Assembly: GCA_030830765.1 (NCBI GenBank)
Contig: JAURMJ010000236.1
Location: 1-6,186 of the forward strand
DNA length: 6,186 nucleotides
From: Quisquiliibacterium sp.
GTDB taxonomy: Bacteria; Pseudomonadota; Gammaproteobacteria; Burkholderiales; Burkholderiaceae_E
Direction: 5' to 3'
Below are positions 1 to 5,708 of this stretch, piece by piece. Numbering within the stretch: position 1 is the stretch's first letter; every line of letters begins with the position of its first letter. The position numbers were made by a program, and so were the translations under genes. The notes below the pieces were generated by a model. That model was not told the DNA's origin. It saw only the letters and a program-made list of their open reading frames with translations, and ran no database searches.

Positions 1-1
1 A

Positions 2-58
2 AAAGGCTACCGCGAGGTGCTCGCGGCGGCAAAACACAGAAATGAACGGATGACTTGA
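2..58 (+). CDS. Possible 3' end of an upstream plus-strand gene (partial)
   Basis: The second forward frame is open from the left edge to a TGA at 56-58 and reads KGYREVLAAAKHRNERMT. It is charged and protein-like, as a C-terminus often is. The other two forward frames also stop within 55 bases, so the choice of frame rests only on how natural the peptide looks. I do not recognise the family. No terminator follows directly; the nearest plus-strand terminators are at 501-541 and 551-585, beyond the small minus-strand gene. Confidence 0.3.
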   Translation, partial: KGYREVLAAAKHRNERMT

Positions 59-61
59 TCA

Positions 62-116
62 ATTTCCGGCAAGTCGCCGCTTTAAAAATCGGCAAGGGTA
101 GAAGTGGGCCGGAAAT
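62..116. repeat. 9-bp perfect inverted repeat with 37-base spacer
   Basis: ATTTCCGGC at 62-70 is the exact reverse complement of GCCGGAAAT at 108-116. It lies between the possible end of a plus-strand gene (58) and the stop codon of the minus-strand zinc-ribbon gene (128-130). There is no T-tract after either arm, so it is not a typical terminator. It could be a weak transcript-end structure, a border of inserted DNA, or chance. Confidence 0.3.
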
Positions 117-127
117 GCAGGGCTACT

Positions 128-481
128 TCAGACCATCCCTAGGGCCCTCATCATGCGTGAAAGCTCCTCATGGATGCCCTGATTGCTCTTTAGCGGGAAG
201 TGCTCACCACAGCCATTGCAGCGTCCCTGGGGAAAGCCTTTGGCTGAGGCTACGATCTGGTAGGCATTTGTCCCGGTGGCCATTCTCTTGCCAATGGGCA
301 CGCCGAAGTTGGAACATTGCGGATTCTTGCAGTAGTTGACCTGGATGCCATTGAATTCATCCGGGGTGCGGCGCTTGTGCCGTCGAGGATGCTCGGGGTG
401 GAGATCCCCTTTGCTGGCCGAGGAGGGGACAGTTGAGGGCATTTGGGCGTCGCCCCCTCCCGCAGAAGATTTTTTCTGCAT
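128..481 (-). CDS. Small zinc-ribbon protein, possibly a truncated transposase-like protein
   Basis: This 117-residue protein has a polar, low-complexity N-terminus (about residues 1-40, Ser/Pro/Arg-rich). A compact segment follows with two cysteine pairs, C51-x4-C56 (YCKNPQC) and C88-x2-C91 (RCNGCGEHFP), which should form one zinc ribbon, and then the motif LKSNQGIHEEL. I chose the ATG at 481 because AGGGG lies six bases upstream; the ATG at 517 lies inside the loop of a terminator hairpin and has no comparable site. From memory only, the NPxCxNFGVP...CGEHFPLKSN pattern resembles the N-terminal part of longer transposase-like proteins with more zinc ribbons and a catalytic domain, so this may be a remnant. 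It may equally be a complete small DNA- or RNA-binding protein. Codons such as AGA, AGG, CTA and GGG are uncommon in the neighbouring genes and suggest transfer. It stands alone, convergent with the possible gene ending at 58. Confidence 0.5.
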   Translation of the reverse strand: MQKKSSAGGGDAQMPSTVPSSASKGDLHPEHPRRHKRRTPDEFNGIQVNYCKNPQCSNFGVPIGKRMATGTNAYQIVASAKGFPQGRCNGCGEHFPLKSNQGIHEELSRMMRALGMV

Positions 482-500
482 AGCCAACCCCTGAAAAGAC

Positions 501-541
501 GAAGCACATGGCCTCATTCAAGACCATGTGCTTCATTTTTT
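501..541 (+). terminator. Rho-independent terminator, 11-bp stem and T6
   Basis: GAAGCACATGG (501-511) pairs perfectly with CCATGTGCTTC (524-534) around a 12-base loop, and ATTTTTT follows (535-541). This is a strong intrinsic terminator for plus-strand transcription. On the minus strand the same stem is followed by GTCTTTTC, so it may also stop minus-strand transcripts leaving the DAHP synthase gene before they enter the zinc-ribbon gene. The plus-strand gene it would serve is not obvious. Confidence 0.8.
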
Positions 542-550
542 CAACAGATT

Positions 551-585
551 AACCCAACGGCTTGGGCCTGGCGCCGGGTTTTTTT
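551..585 (+). terminator. Second plus-strand terminator, with T7
   Basis: The segment can fold as AACC (551-554) with GGTT (577-580) plus CGGC (558-561) with GCCG (573-576), leaving a three-base bulge. The tract TTTTTTT runs 579-585, so its first two T bases also pair in this fold. An alternative hairpin uses CCCAA (553-557) with TTGGG (562-566) around CGGC and excludes the first fold. The T-tract marks it as acting on plus-strand transcripts. It lies ten bases beyond the first terminator and shields the convergent DAHP synthase gene from read-through. Confidence 0.7.
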
Positions 586-608
586 ATGCCCTTTCACTTG
601 CCGATCGC

Positions 609-628
609 TGCGCGACAAGTGTCGCGCA
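609..628. other. 9-bp palindromic hairpin after the DAHP synthase gene
   Basis: TGCGCGACA (609-617) is the reverse complement of TGTCGCGCA (620-628), with only AG between. It lies 35-54 bases past the stop codon of the minus-strand DAHP synthase gene. No T-tract follows on either strand, so it is either a transcript-end or mRNA-stabilising hairpin for that gene, or a protein-binding palindrome. Confidence 0.4.
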
Positions 629-662
629 CCGTGACCGGCAGCCTGCGGCTTCTACCTCGCCA

Positions 663-2012
663 TCAGTTGGGCCGCAGTTGCTTCAGGGTTTCTGCGATCA
701 TGAACGCCATTTCCAGCGACTGATCGGCGTTTAACCGCGGGTCGCACTGGGTGTGATAGCGATCGCTGAGGCTGGCTTCGGTGATCGGCCGCGAACCGCC
801 GATGCATTCGGTGACGTTCTGGCCGGTCATCTCGATATGAATCCCGCCGGGGTAGCTGCCCTCGGCACGATGCACATCGAAGAACTGACGCACTTCGGCG
901 AGCACCTTCTCGAAGTCCCGCGTCTTGTAACCGCTGGACGCCTTGATGGTGTTGCCATGCATTGGGTCGGAACTCCAGAGCACATGGCGACCTTCGTTCT
1001 GCACCGCACGCACCAGTCGCGGCAGACCGGCTTCGACCTTGTCGGCGCCCATGCGCACGATCAGGTTCAAGCGACCGGGGTCGTTCTGCGGGTTGAGGAT
1101 GTCGATCAGGCGGATCAGCTCCTCGCTGTCCATGCTCGGGCCGACCTTCACGCCGATGGGATTGCCCACTCCGCGCAGAAATTCGACATGCGCGCCGTCG
1201 AGCTGACGGGTGCGGTCACCGATCCACAGCATGTGCGCGGAGCAGTCGTACCAGCCGCCGCTGAGGCTGTCCTGGCGGACGAAAGCCTGCTCGTAGTTCA
1301 GCAACAGTGCCTCGTGAGCCGTGAAAAAGCTGGTCTCGCGCAACTGTGGTGCGCCATCCAGGCCGCATGCGCGCATGAATTTCAGCGTTTCGTCGATGCG
1401 TGCGCCGAGCTGGTGGTACTTCTCGGCCAGCAGGGAGTTGGCGATGAAGTCCAGGTTCCACTGATGCACCTGGTGCAGGTCGGCGAAACCGCCCTGGGCG
1501 AATGCACGCAGCAGGTTCAGGCTGGAGGTGGACTGATGGTAGGCCTGCAGCAGACGCTCCGGGTCCGGCACGCGGCTTTGCGCGTTGAAGTCGATGCCAT
1601 TGACGATATCGCCCCGGTAAGCCGGCAGCGTCACGCCATCGACGGTTTCGTCGCCGGCCGAACGGGGCTTGGCGAACTGGCCGGCCATGCGCCCGACCTT
1701 TACCACCGGACAGCCGGCCGCGAAAGTCATGACGATCGCCATCTGCAGCAGCACCTTGAAGGTGTCGCGAATCTTGGTGGCCGAGAATTCGGCGAAACTC
1801 TCGGCGCAATCGCCGCCCTGCAACAGGAACGCGCGGCCCTGGGTCACCTCGGCGAACTGCCGTTTTAGCTCCCGTGCTTCGCCGGCGAAGACCAGCGGTG
1901 GCAAGCCGGCCAGGGTGCGTTCAACGCGCGAGAGGTGTTCGGCATCCGGGTATTCGGGCTGCTGCTGGATCGGCTTGCTTCTCCAGCTATCGGGGCTCCA
2001 GGCGTCGTTCAT
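663..2012 (-). CDS. Type II 3-deoxy-7-phosphoheptulonate (DAHP) synthase
   Basis: The 449-residue enzyme condenses phosphoenolpyruvate with erythrose 4-phosphate to give DAHP, the first step of the shikimate route to aromatic amino acids; it is cytosolic and metal-dependent. The sequence is that of the class II (plant/mycobacterial) family. Visible landmarks are [10 protein letters not shown] with C69, [16 protein letters not shown] (104-118), [11 protein letters not shown] (284-294), [12 protein letters not shown] (320-331), SSDPMHGNT with H352, IHIEMTG with E394, and QCDPRLN with D424. C69, H352, E394 and D424 match the metal ligands known in the M. tuberculosis enzyme with a constant offset of 17-18. 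The length fits the long, full-size subfamily, not the shorter phenazine PhzC type. The frame is open upstream to 2333, but the ATG at 2012 has GGAA five to six bases before it and gives the family N-terminus [11 protein letters not shown]. The gene is divergent from the SpeE-like gene and appears to be monocistronic. In P. aeruginosa the counterpart should be PA2843. Confidence 0.96.
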   Translation of the reverse strand: MNDAWSPDSWRSKPIQQQPEYPDAEHLSRVERTLAGLPPLVFAGEARELKRQFAEVTQGRAFLLQGGDCAESFAEFSATKIRDTFKVLLQMAIVMTFAAGCPVVKVGRMAGQFAKPRSAGDETVDGVTLPAYRGDIVNGIDFNAQSRVPDPERLLQAYHQSTSSLNLLRAFAQGGFADLHQVHQWNLDFIANSLLAEKYHQLGARIDETLKFMRACGLDGAPQLRETSFFTAHEALLLNYEQAFVRQDSLSGGWYDCSAHMLWIGDRTRQLDGAHVEFLRGVGNPIGVKVGPSMDSEELIRLIDILNPQNDPGRLNLIVRMGADKVEAGLPRLVRAVQNEGRHVLWSSDPMHGNTIKASSGYKTRDFEKVLAEVRQFFDVHRAEGSYPGGIHIEMTGQNVTECIGGSRPITEASLSDRYHTQCDPRLNADQSLEMAFMIAETLKQLRPN

Positions 2013-2144
2013 GATCGTTCCAACTGATAAAAGTGCGGCGATTTTACCTGAAGCGCCCGGGCCCCGGAGATAGCGATGGCCTATGGGGCTGCGTAAGATG
2101 CGTTCGCCGACACGCTGGTGATCGGATAGCTGCGGAGCACATTG
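2013..2144. promoter_or_regulatory. Divergent promoter region between the DAHP synthase and SpeE-like genes
   Basis: These 132 bases separate two start codons on opposite strands, so both promoters should lie here or just outside. On the minus strand a TAAAAT (2046-2041) is the best -10 candidate for the DAHP synthase gene, 28 bases before its ATG, but no good -35 box precedes it. On the plus strand TAAGAT (2094-2099) is a weak -10 candidate for the SpeE-like gene. A very GC-rich stretch (CCCGGGCCCCGG, 2058-2069) lies between. I see no leader peptide or attenuator for aromatic amino acid control. Confidence 0.45.
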
Positions 2145-2894
2145 ATGGACAAAGAGGAACGCCTGCTCGCCGAAGTGCATGACGCTTTCGGGCTGATTCG
2201 CGTACTCGAGGTGGGCGACTACCGTTTTCTCGAGTTTGGCGCGGCGGTCGAGCAGAGCTGCGTATTCACCGCCGATCCTGCCTGGCTCGAATACGATTAC
2301 ACCCGCGCGATGCTGCTCGGTGGGCTGTGTCATGCAGAGCCGGAAACCGCACTGTTTCTAGGGCTTGGTGCCGGCAACCTGACTCAGGCCTGTCTGCAGT
2401 TCCTGCCGCTGGAGGACGTCGAGGTCATCGAGCTGCGGCCGGCGGTGCCGGAGCTTGCGATGCAGTACCTTGGCTTGCAGAACGATTCGCGGCTGTATAT
2501 CCGCATCGGCGATGCCACCGAGTTGCTGGATACCGCCGAGAGTTCCGATCTGATCTTCGTGGACCTGTACAACGATGCAGGCCCGGATGCCGCGCATCTG
2601 GCCTGGTCGTTCCTCAAGCGCTGTCAGGAAAAACTCAATCCGGGCGGCTGGCTGATCATCAATCAGTGGGGCACCGATGACGACCGCCCATTGGGCGCGG
2701 CGCTGCTGCGTGGCCTCTATCATCGGCATTACTGGGAGTGCCCCGTGAAGGAGGGCAACGTGGTGCTGCTGGTGCCAGCGGATCTCGATCAGCAGCTGGA
2801 CATGACCGGGCTGCGCCAGCGGGCCGAAGCGTTGGCGCCGCGCCTGGGCTATTCGCTGGATTCGTTGATTGCGGCGCTGCGTCCCGCGAGCTAA
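2145..2894 (+). CDS. Spermidine-synthase-like (SpeE family) Rossmann-fold protein
   Basis: This 249-residue protein has the fold of SpeE-type aminopropyltransferases and class I methyltransferases. Motif I is FLGLGAGNL (71-79); an acidic residue that would bind the nucleoside ribose follows in VIELRP (E97); then come IGDATELL (121-128), and [10 protein letters not shown] (135-144) at the usual active-site strand. True spermidine synthases carry a DxxDP-type loop there and a longer N-terminal beta domain; this protein has DLYND and is shorter than the usual 280 or more residues, so polyamine synthesis is not established. [11 protein letters not shown] (167-176) fits a late strand of the fold. 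I chose the ATG at 2145 over the TTG one codon upstream; GGAG (2134-2137) is seven bases before the ATG. No signal peptide or membrane segment is visible. It is divergent from the DAHP synthase gene, and PA2844 is the likely P. aeruginosa counterpart. Confidence 0.85.
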   Translation: MDKEERLLAEVHDAFGLIRVLEVGDYRFLEFGAAVEQSCVFTADPAWLEYDYTRAMLLGGLCHAEPETALFLGLGAGNLTQACLQFLPLEDVEVIELRPAVPELAMQYLGLQNDSRLYIRIGDATELLDTAESSDLIFVDLYNDAGPDAAHLAWSFLKRCQEKLNPGGWLIINQWGTDDDRPLGAALLRGLYHRHYWECPVKEGNVVLLVPADLDQQLDMTGLRQRAEALAPRLGYSLDSLIAALRPAS

Positions 2895-2898
2895 CTCT

Positions 2899-2981
2899 GC
2901 ACCGAACGGGTGCGTCGGCGGTATTGAAGGTTTGTGGCTGTTCCATATCGGTGCGTACTGACCGGCGCCGTCCCGCACCGA
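2899..2981. other. Hairpins downstream of the SpeE-like gene
   Basis: Two hairpins follow the stop at 2892-2894. The first is GCACC (2899-2903) with GGTGC (2909-2913) around a five-base loop. The second is TCGGTGCG (2948-2955) with CGCACCGA (2974-2981), eight perfect pairs around an 18-base loop that contains the self-complementary CGGCGCCG. The motif GCACCGAA occurs in both (2899-2906 and 2976-2983). Neither has a T-tract, so they are at best weak or rho-assisted ends for the upstream transcript. Confidence 0.4.
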
Positions 2982-3047
2982 AAAGCGCGACGCGCGGTTC
3001 TATCGCGGGGCCTCACTCGTCCCACTCAATATCTGGGTCCCACGAAG

Positions 3048-3068
3048 CCAGCAGTTAATCAATGCTGG
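3048..3068. other. Small dyad CCAGCA-N9-TGCTGG upstream of the chemotaxis gene
   Basis: CCAGCA (3048-3053) and TGCTGG (3063-3068) are exact reverse complements around an AT-rich nine-base centre (GTTAATCAA). The spacing and position, about 45-65 bases upstream of the candidate promoter at 3114-3129, suit an activator or repressor site. A six-base arm is short enough to arise by chance. Confidence 0.2.
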
Positions 3069-3113
3069 AGCGCTGTGTCTTGCCGCGCTGATGAGCAAAC
3101 GTGACGGCATGGC

Positions 3114-3129
3114 TGGTCTGCTAATTGCA
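3114..3129 (+). promoter_or_regulatory. Candidate sigma-54 (RpoN) promoter of the chemotaxis receptor gene
   Basis: TGGTCTGCTAATTGCA matches the spacing of the sigma-54 consensus TGGCACG-N4-TTGCA. The invariant GG and GC are ten bases apart, and the TTGCA half is exact; the left half matches at TGG and the final G only. The start site would fall near 3140, giving a leader of about 28 bases before the GTG at 3168. I found no convincing sigma-70 or FliA promoter in the 273-base gap, although that is by eye. Confidence 0.4.
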
Positions 3130-3154
3130 AAACGCCAGCATATTTTGTCGGCAG

Positions 3155-3160
3155 TAAGGA
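3155..3160 (+). promoter_or_regulatory. Ribosome binding site supporting a GTG start
   Basis: TAAGGA lies seven bases before the GTG at 3168. The frame upstream of 3168 closes at a TGA (3102-3104) and contains no ATG, GTG or TTG with a better site, so this sequence fixes the start of the chemotaxis receptor. Confidence 0.75.
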
Positions 3161-3167
3161 ATCGCCC

Positions 3168-5330
3168 GTGCCTCATCTTCAAAGCAATCTGATGCATCTG
3201 TCCGCTAGCGAGCGCCATTGGCTTCCGTGGTCGGGGCCAACCGGCAAGCTGTCGATGCGCTGGTCGTGCTGGTTGAATCGTGGCGTGTATCCCGCGGTGG
3301 AGCAGGTCTTCGAGGGCGTTGCGCAGTCACGGGTGTGCATCCTGCAGAACTGGGTCGCCAGTCACTGGGATCATCTTGCGGACCTGGCCGCCAACATGGG
3401 CGAAGCCGTTGGCCACGTCGCTAGCGATGTGCTGGAGGGGAAACGGGCACAGCTGCCGGATATTTCCGAGCTGTTCGTCATCGATTCGCAAGGCCGCGTG
3501 CTGGCATCCACCTGTGCGGCTCATGTCGGGCAGCAGGATCTCGATGGCAGAGCGGTGGCGCGCGGGCTGAGCGAGCCGTTCCTGCATGGGCCCTACCGTG
3601 ATCCGCTGACCCAGCGCCTGGGCGCGAGCACGTCGCGCTTCCATGATGCGGTCACCCTGATGTTCTATCAGCCGGTGCATGTTGGCGGTAAGTGTCTCGG
3701 CTGCATCTGCGCGCGGGTGCCCAATGATGTGATCGGTGACCTCATCCAGCGCGAGGCCGGCCACGTCTACCCGGAATCGGGTGACAACTACCTGTTCATG
3801 GTGGAGTCGCGCTTCGACAGCAGTGTTCAGACCGGCACGGCGCTGTCACGCTCGCGCTTCGAAGATGCCACCTTCAGCCACGGCGAGAACCTGAAAAGCG
3901 GTGTGCACACGCGCTGGGGAACGGTGCGCGTGCAGCAGCATACCGAGCTGGAATTGCGTTTTACCGATCCGGCCACCGGCCAGTTGCATCCTGGTGTGCG
4001 GGAGACGATCGCCAAGGGTGCCAACCTGTTCGTCACCTATCCCGGCTACTCGGACTACCGACACATTCCGGTCATCGGCAAGGGCGTTACCTTTCAGCTG
4101 CAAGGCTCGCCAGACCGTTGGGGGATGATGTGCGAGGCGGATCTGGAGGAGGTCTATCGTCGCCGTTCGCTGAGCGTCGGGCTGATGAAGACCTATCTGC
4201 TCACGGTGACCACGCTGTTCGCCATCGGCAGTCTGCTGCAGGAGTTCAGCGGTCTGCCCACCACCGCGCTGCACCTGGTCAACGGTTTGCTGCTCCTGCT
4301 GGGGGCCTGGGCGTTCGCGTCCTTCGGGCCGCGACGGCTGGCTGCGCGCATGCAGGAGATGACCGAGGTGATTCGTACGCTGGCCGAAGGCGAGGGCAAT
4401 CTGCGCCAAAGGGTCGACAGCAGCACCATGCAGCGCGATGAGAGTGGCGACATGGGGCGCTGGATCAACAGCTTCATTGACAGCCTGGACGGTGTGGTCG
4501 GCCAGGTGATCCAAGTCTCGAAACACGTTCGTCAGGACAACGAGCTGATGCTTGAACGCAGCAGCGAAGCGGGGCAGACCACCAGCGATGTGGCCGAATC
4601 GATCCATCAATTGTTGCTGCTGGTGGAGGAGCAACTTGGCGAAATTCAGCAGGCATCGATGACCGCCGAGGAAATGAAGGGCGCCATGGACGAGGTGATG
4701 CAGCGTGCCCGCGAGCGTTTCGACACCGTGCGTAACGGTACCGAATCGATCCGTGATGTGGTGCAGCGCTCGGCTCAGAGCGTTCAGCTGCTCGACAGCC
4801 GCATGGGCGAGATCGATGAGATCGTCGGGCTGATCAGCGACATCACCACGCAGACCAATCTGCTGGCACTGAACGCGGCAATCGAAGCGGCCAGGGCAGG
4901 GGACCATGGTCGCGGCTTCGCCGTGGTGGCGGGTGAGGTCCGTTCACTGGCGCAACGTACGGCCAAGGCGGCAGAGGACATTCGGCACAAGGTCGAGAGC
5001 CTGCAGGCGGAAACGCGCCAGGCGGTGTCGTTCATGGAGGGTGGCGTCCAGAATGTCGACAGCAGCCTGCGCCTGACCGAGGAGGCATCCTCGGAGAATG
5101 TGCATCTGCATCACACGGTCGAACGCATGTTCGACATCATCAAGGGGCTGAACGAGCGCAGCCTGCATTACGGCCAGACCATCCGTGGCGTCGACCAGGC
5201 CTCCAATGAGATGGGGCAGACCCTCGGCGTGCTGCAGGACAGCGCCGAACGTGTTCGTCATACGGCTGGCAAGCTGCACCAATTGGTCGGCCGCTTCCGC
5301 GTCAGCGCCGCCAATAGCGAGGCTGCCTGA
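3168..5330 (+). CDS. Methyl-accepting chemotaxis protein with N-terminal Cache-like sensor and a membrane hairpin
   Basis: This 720-residue receptor should signal through CheW and CheA to the flagellar motor or a related pathway. The C-terminal half is clearly an MCP signalling domain: coiled-coil methylation helices from about 450, and the conserved hairpin tip [20 protein letters not shown] (558-577) followed by [25 protein letters not shown]-like linker spans about 385-445. Two hydrophobic helices stand side by side at about 337-358 and 364-386, with a short polar turn between. Residues about 50-335 look like a double Cache (PDC) sensor: a long helix ([20 protein letters not shown]), then [14 protein letters not shown], and a second lobe ending in [20 protein letters not shown]. 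There is no hydrophobic segment before the sensor, so both sensor and signalling domains should face the cytoplasm, as in Aer. C176, C179 and C181 form a CxxCxC cluster in the sensor. No C-terminal CheR-binding pentapeptide is present. The ligand is unknown. The gene appears to be monocistronic. Confidence 0.93.
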   Translation: MPHLQSNLMHLSASERHWLPWSGPTGKLSMRWSCWLNRGVYPAVEQVFEGVAQSRVCILQNWVASHWDHLADLAANMGEAVGHVASDVLEGKRAQLPDISELFVIDSQGRVLASTCAAHVGQQDLDGRAVARGLSEPFLHGPYRDPLTQRLGASTSRFHDAVTLMFYQPVHVGGKCLGCICARVPNDVIGDLIQREAGHVYPESGDNYLFMVESRFDSSVQTGTALSRSRFEDATFSHGENLKSGVHTRWGTVRVQQHTELELRFTDPATGQLHPGVRETIAKGANLFVTYPGYSDYRHIPVIGKGVTFQLQGSPDRWGMMCEADLEEVYRRRSLSVGLMKTYLLTVTTLFAIGSLLQEFSGLPTTALHLVNGLLLLLGAWAFASFGPRRLAARMQEMTEVIRTLAEGEGNLRQRVDSSTMQRDESGDMGRWINSFIDSLDGVVGQVIQVSKHVRQDNELMLERSSEAGQTTSDVAESIHQLLLLVEEQLGEIQQASMTAEEMKGAMDEVMQRARERFDTVRNGTESIRDVVQRSAQSVQLLDSRMGEIDEIVGLISDITTQTNLLALNAAIEAARAGDHGRGFAVVAGEVRSLAQRTAKAAEDIRHKVESLQAETRQAVSFMEGGVQNVDSSLRLTEEASSENVHLHHTVERMFDIIKGLNERSLHYGQTIRGVDQASNEMGQTLGVLQDSAERVRHTAGKLHQLVGRFRVSAANSEAA

Positions 5331-5464
5331 AAGTGATGCCCGCCGCGAGGACGAGACCTGCCACGGTGCCGCTGCTGTGCACCTGGGTTGATGCAGGCGA
5401 GCCACGCGGCGGTGCTTGCTGGCCAACGGCGCGCCCGGCAGCCCAACCGCCCGCGCAAAATACC
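5331..5464. other. Gap after the chemotaxis gene; hairpin candidates only
   Basis: No gene is seen. Two imperfect hairpins could end the chemotaxis transcript: GGTGC (5365-5369) with GCACC (5379-5383), and a stem with one bulged C in which GCGAG (5397-5401) and CAC (5403-5405) pair with GTG (5412-5414) and CTTGC (5415-5419), including one G-U pair. Neither is followed by a T-tract. Short open frames here have no ribosome site and no protein-like composition. Confidence 0.35.
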
Positions 5465-5493
5465 CGCACAGCGTCACGTTAATCCGGTATAGT
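5465..5493 (+). promoter_or_regulatory. Probable sigma-70 promoter of the DEAD-box helicase gene
   Basis: TATAGT at 5488-5493 is a good -10 box, preceded at a 17-base spacing by CGCACA (5465-5470), which keeps only the ACA half of the -35 consensus. A GC-rich stretch (GCGCCGG) follows at the expected start near 5499-5501. This gives an untranslated leader of about 205 bases. Confidence 0.45.
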
Positions 5494-5499
5494 ACGCGC

Positions 5500-5706
5500 C
5501 GGCTGAAACCCAGCCTGCGTTCAGGTACTGCAACACACGAAGCACTGCTTCGGCTGCTGTCCGCTTCGAGCGGGCTATCCTTGACGATTCATCATTCATA
5601 CGTTTTCGCAACCCCGCCGACCAGGCTGCCAGGGTGACCTTCGGGTTTTGCACGGCATGCGCAGCTTCGGAACAATGGGTCTTGCGGAGCATCAGAGACA
5701 AGACCC
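5500..5706 (+). promoter_or_regulatory. Long structured 5' leader of the helicase gene
   Basis: The roughly 205 bases between the promoter and the start codon contain several local hairpins: GGCTG/CAGCC (5501-5515), CGAAGC/GCTTCG around ACT, CCGCT/AGCGG around TCG, and the start-codon hairpin described separately. There is no convincing leader peptide. E. coli deaD also has a long leader and is controlled after transcription and by cold, so control here would be in keeping with the family. The transcript start is inferred from the promoter alone. Confidence 0.4.
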
Positions 5707-5708
5707 AT
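5675..5708 (+). promoter_or_regulatory. 10-bp hairpin covering the helicase start codon
   Basis: ATGGGTCTTG (5675-5684) is the exact reverse complement of CAAGACCCAT (5699-5708). The 3' arm runs into the start codon, whose A and T are the last paired bases. The 14-base loop (5685-5698) holds GGAG (5686-5689), the best Shine-Dalgarno match, which in linear sequence is 17 bases from the ATG, too far for normal use. The fold could hide the start codon, or place the GGAG nearer to it. The structure is seen in the sequence; its role is inference. Confidence 0.55.

Noticed and set aside
55..339. 94-codon plus-strand open frame starting with TTG
   Set aside because: Mostly antisense to the zinc-ribbon gene, with no ribosome site; its composition (Ser, Arg, Cys, Trp) looks random. 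It would nevertheless lie upstream of the tandem terminators, so a transcript without a protein remains possible.
631..656. Possible REP-like repeat (GGCAGCCTGCGGCTTCTAC) after the DAHP synthase gene
   Set aside because: It resembles extragenic palindromes of pseudomonads only loosely, and there is a single copy in the window.
753..1868. 371-codon plus-strand open frame opposite the DAHP synthase gene
   Set aside because: It is the antisense shadow of a strongly conserved enzyme in high-GC DNA; its peptide resembles no family I know and it has no ribosome site.
2013..2333. N-terminal extension of the DAHP synthase frame up to 2333
   Set aside because: It runs through the divergent promoter region and overlaps the start of the SpeE-like gene; the ATG at 2012 has a good ribosome site and gives the family-length protein.
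2358..2978. 206-codon minus-strand open frame opposite the SpeE-like gene
   Set aside because: Its peptide is a shadow of the conserved Rossmann-fold gene; no ribosome site or recognisable domain.
3060..3090. Possible FliA (flagellar sigma) promoter, TCAA followed by GCCG
   Set aside because: The spacing is 19 bases instead of about 15, and GCCGCGCT is a poor match to GCCGATAA.
3846..4907. 353-codon minus-strand open frame opposite the chemotaxis gene
   Set aside because: Rich in His, Gln, Leu and Arg as expected for the complement of a high-GC coiled-coil gene; no family resemblance.
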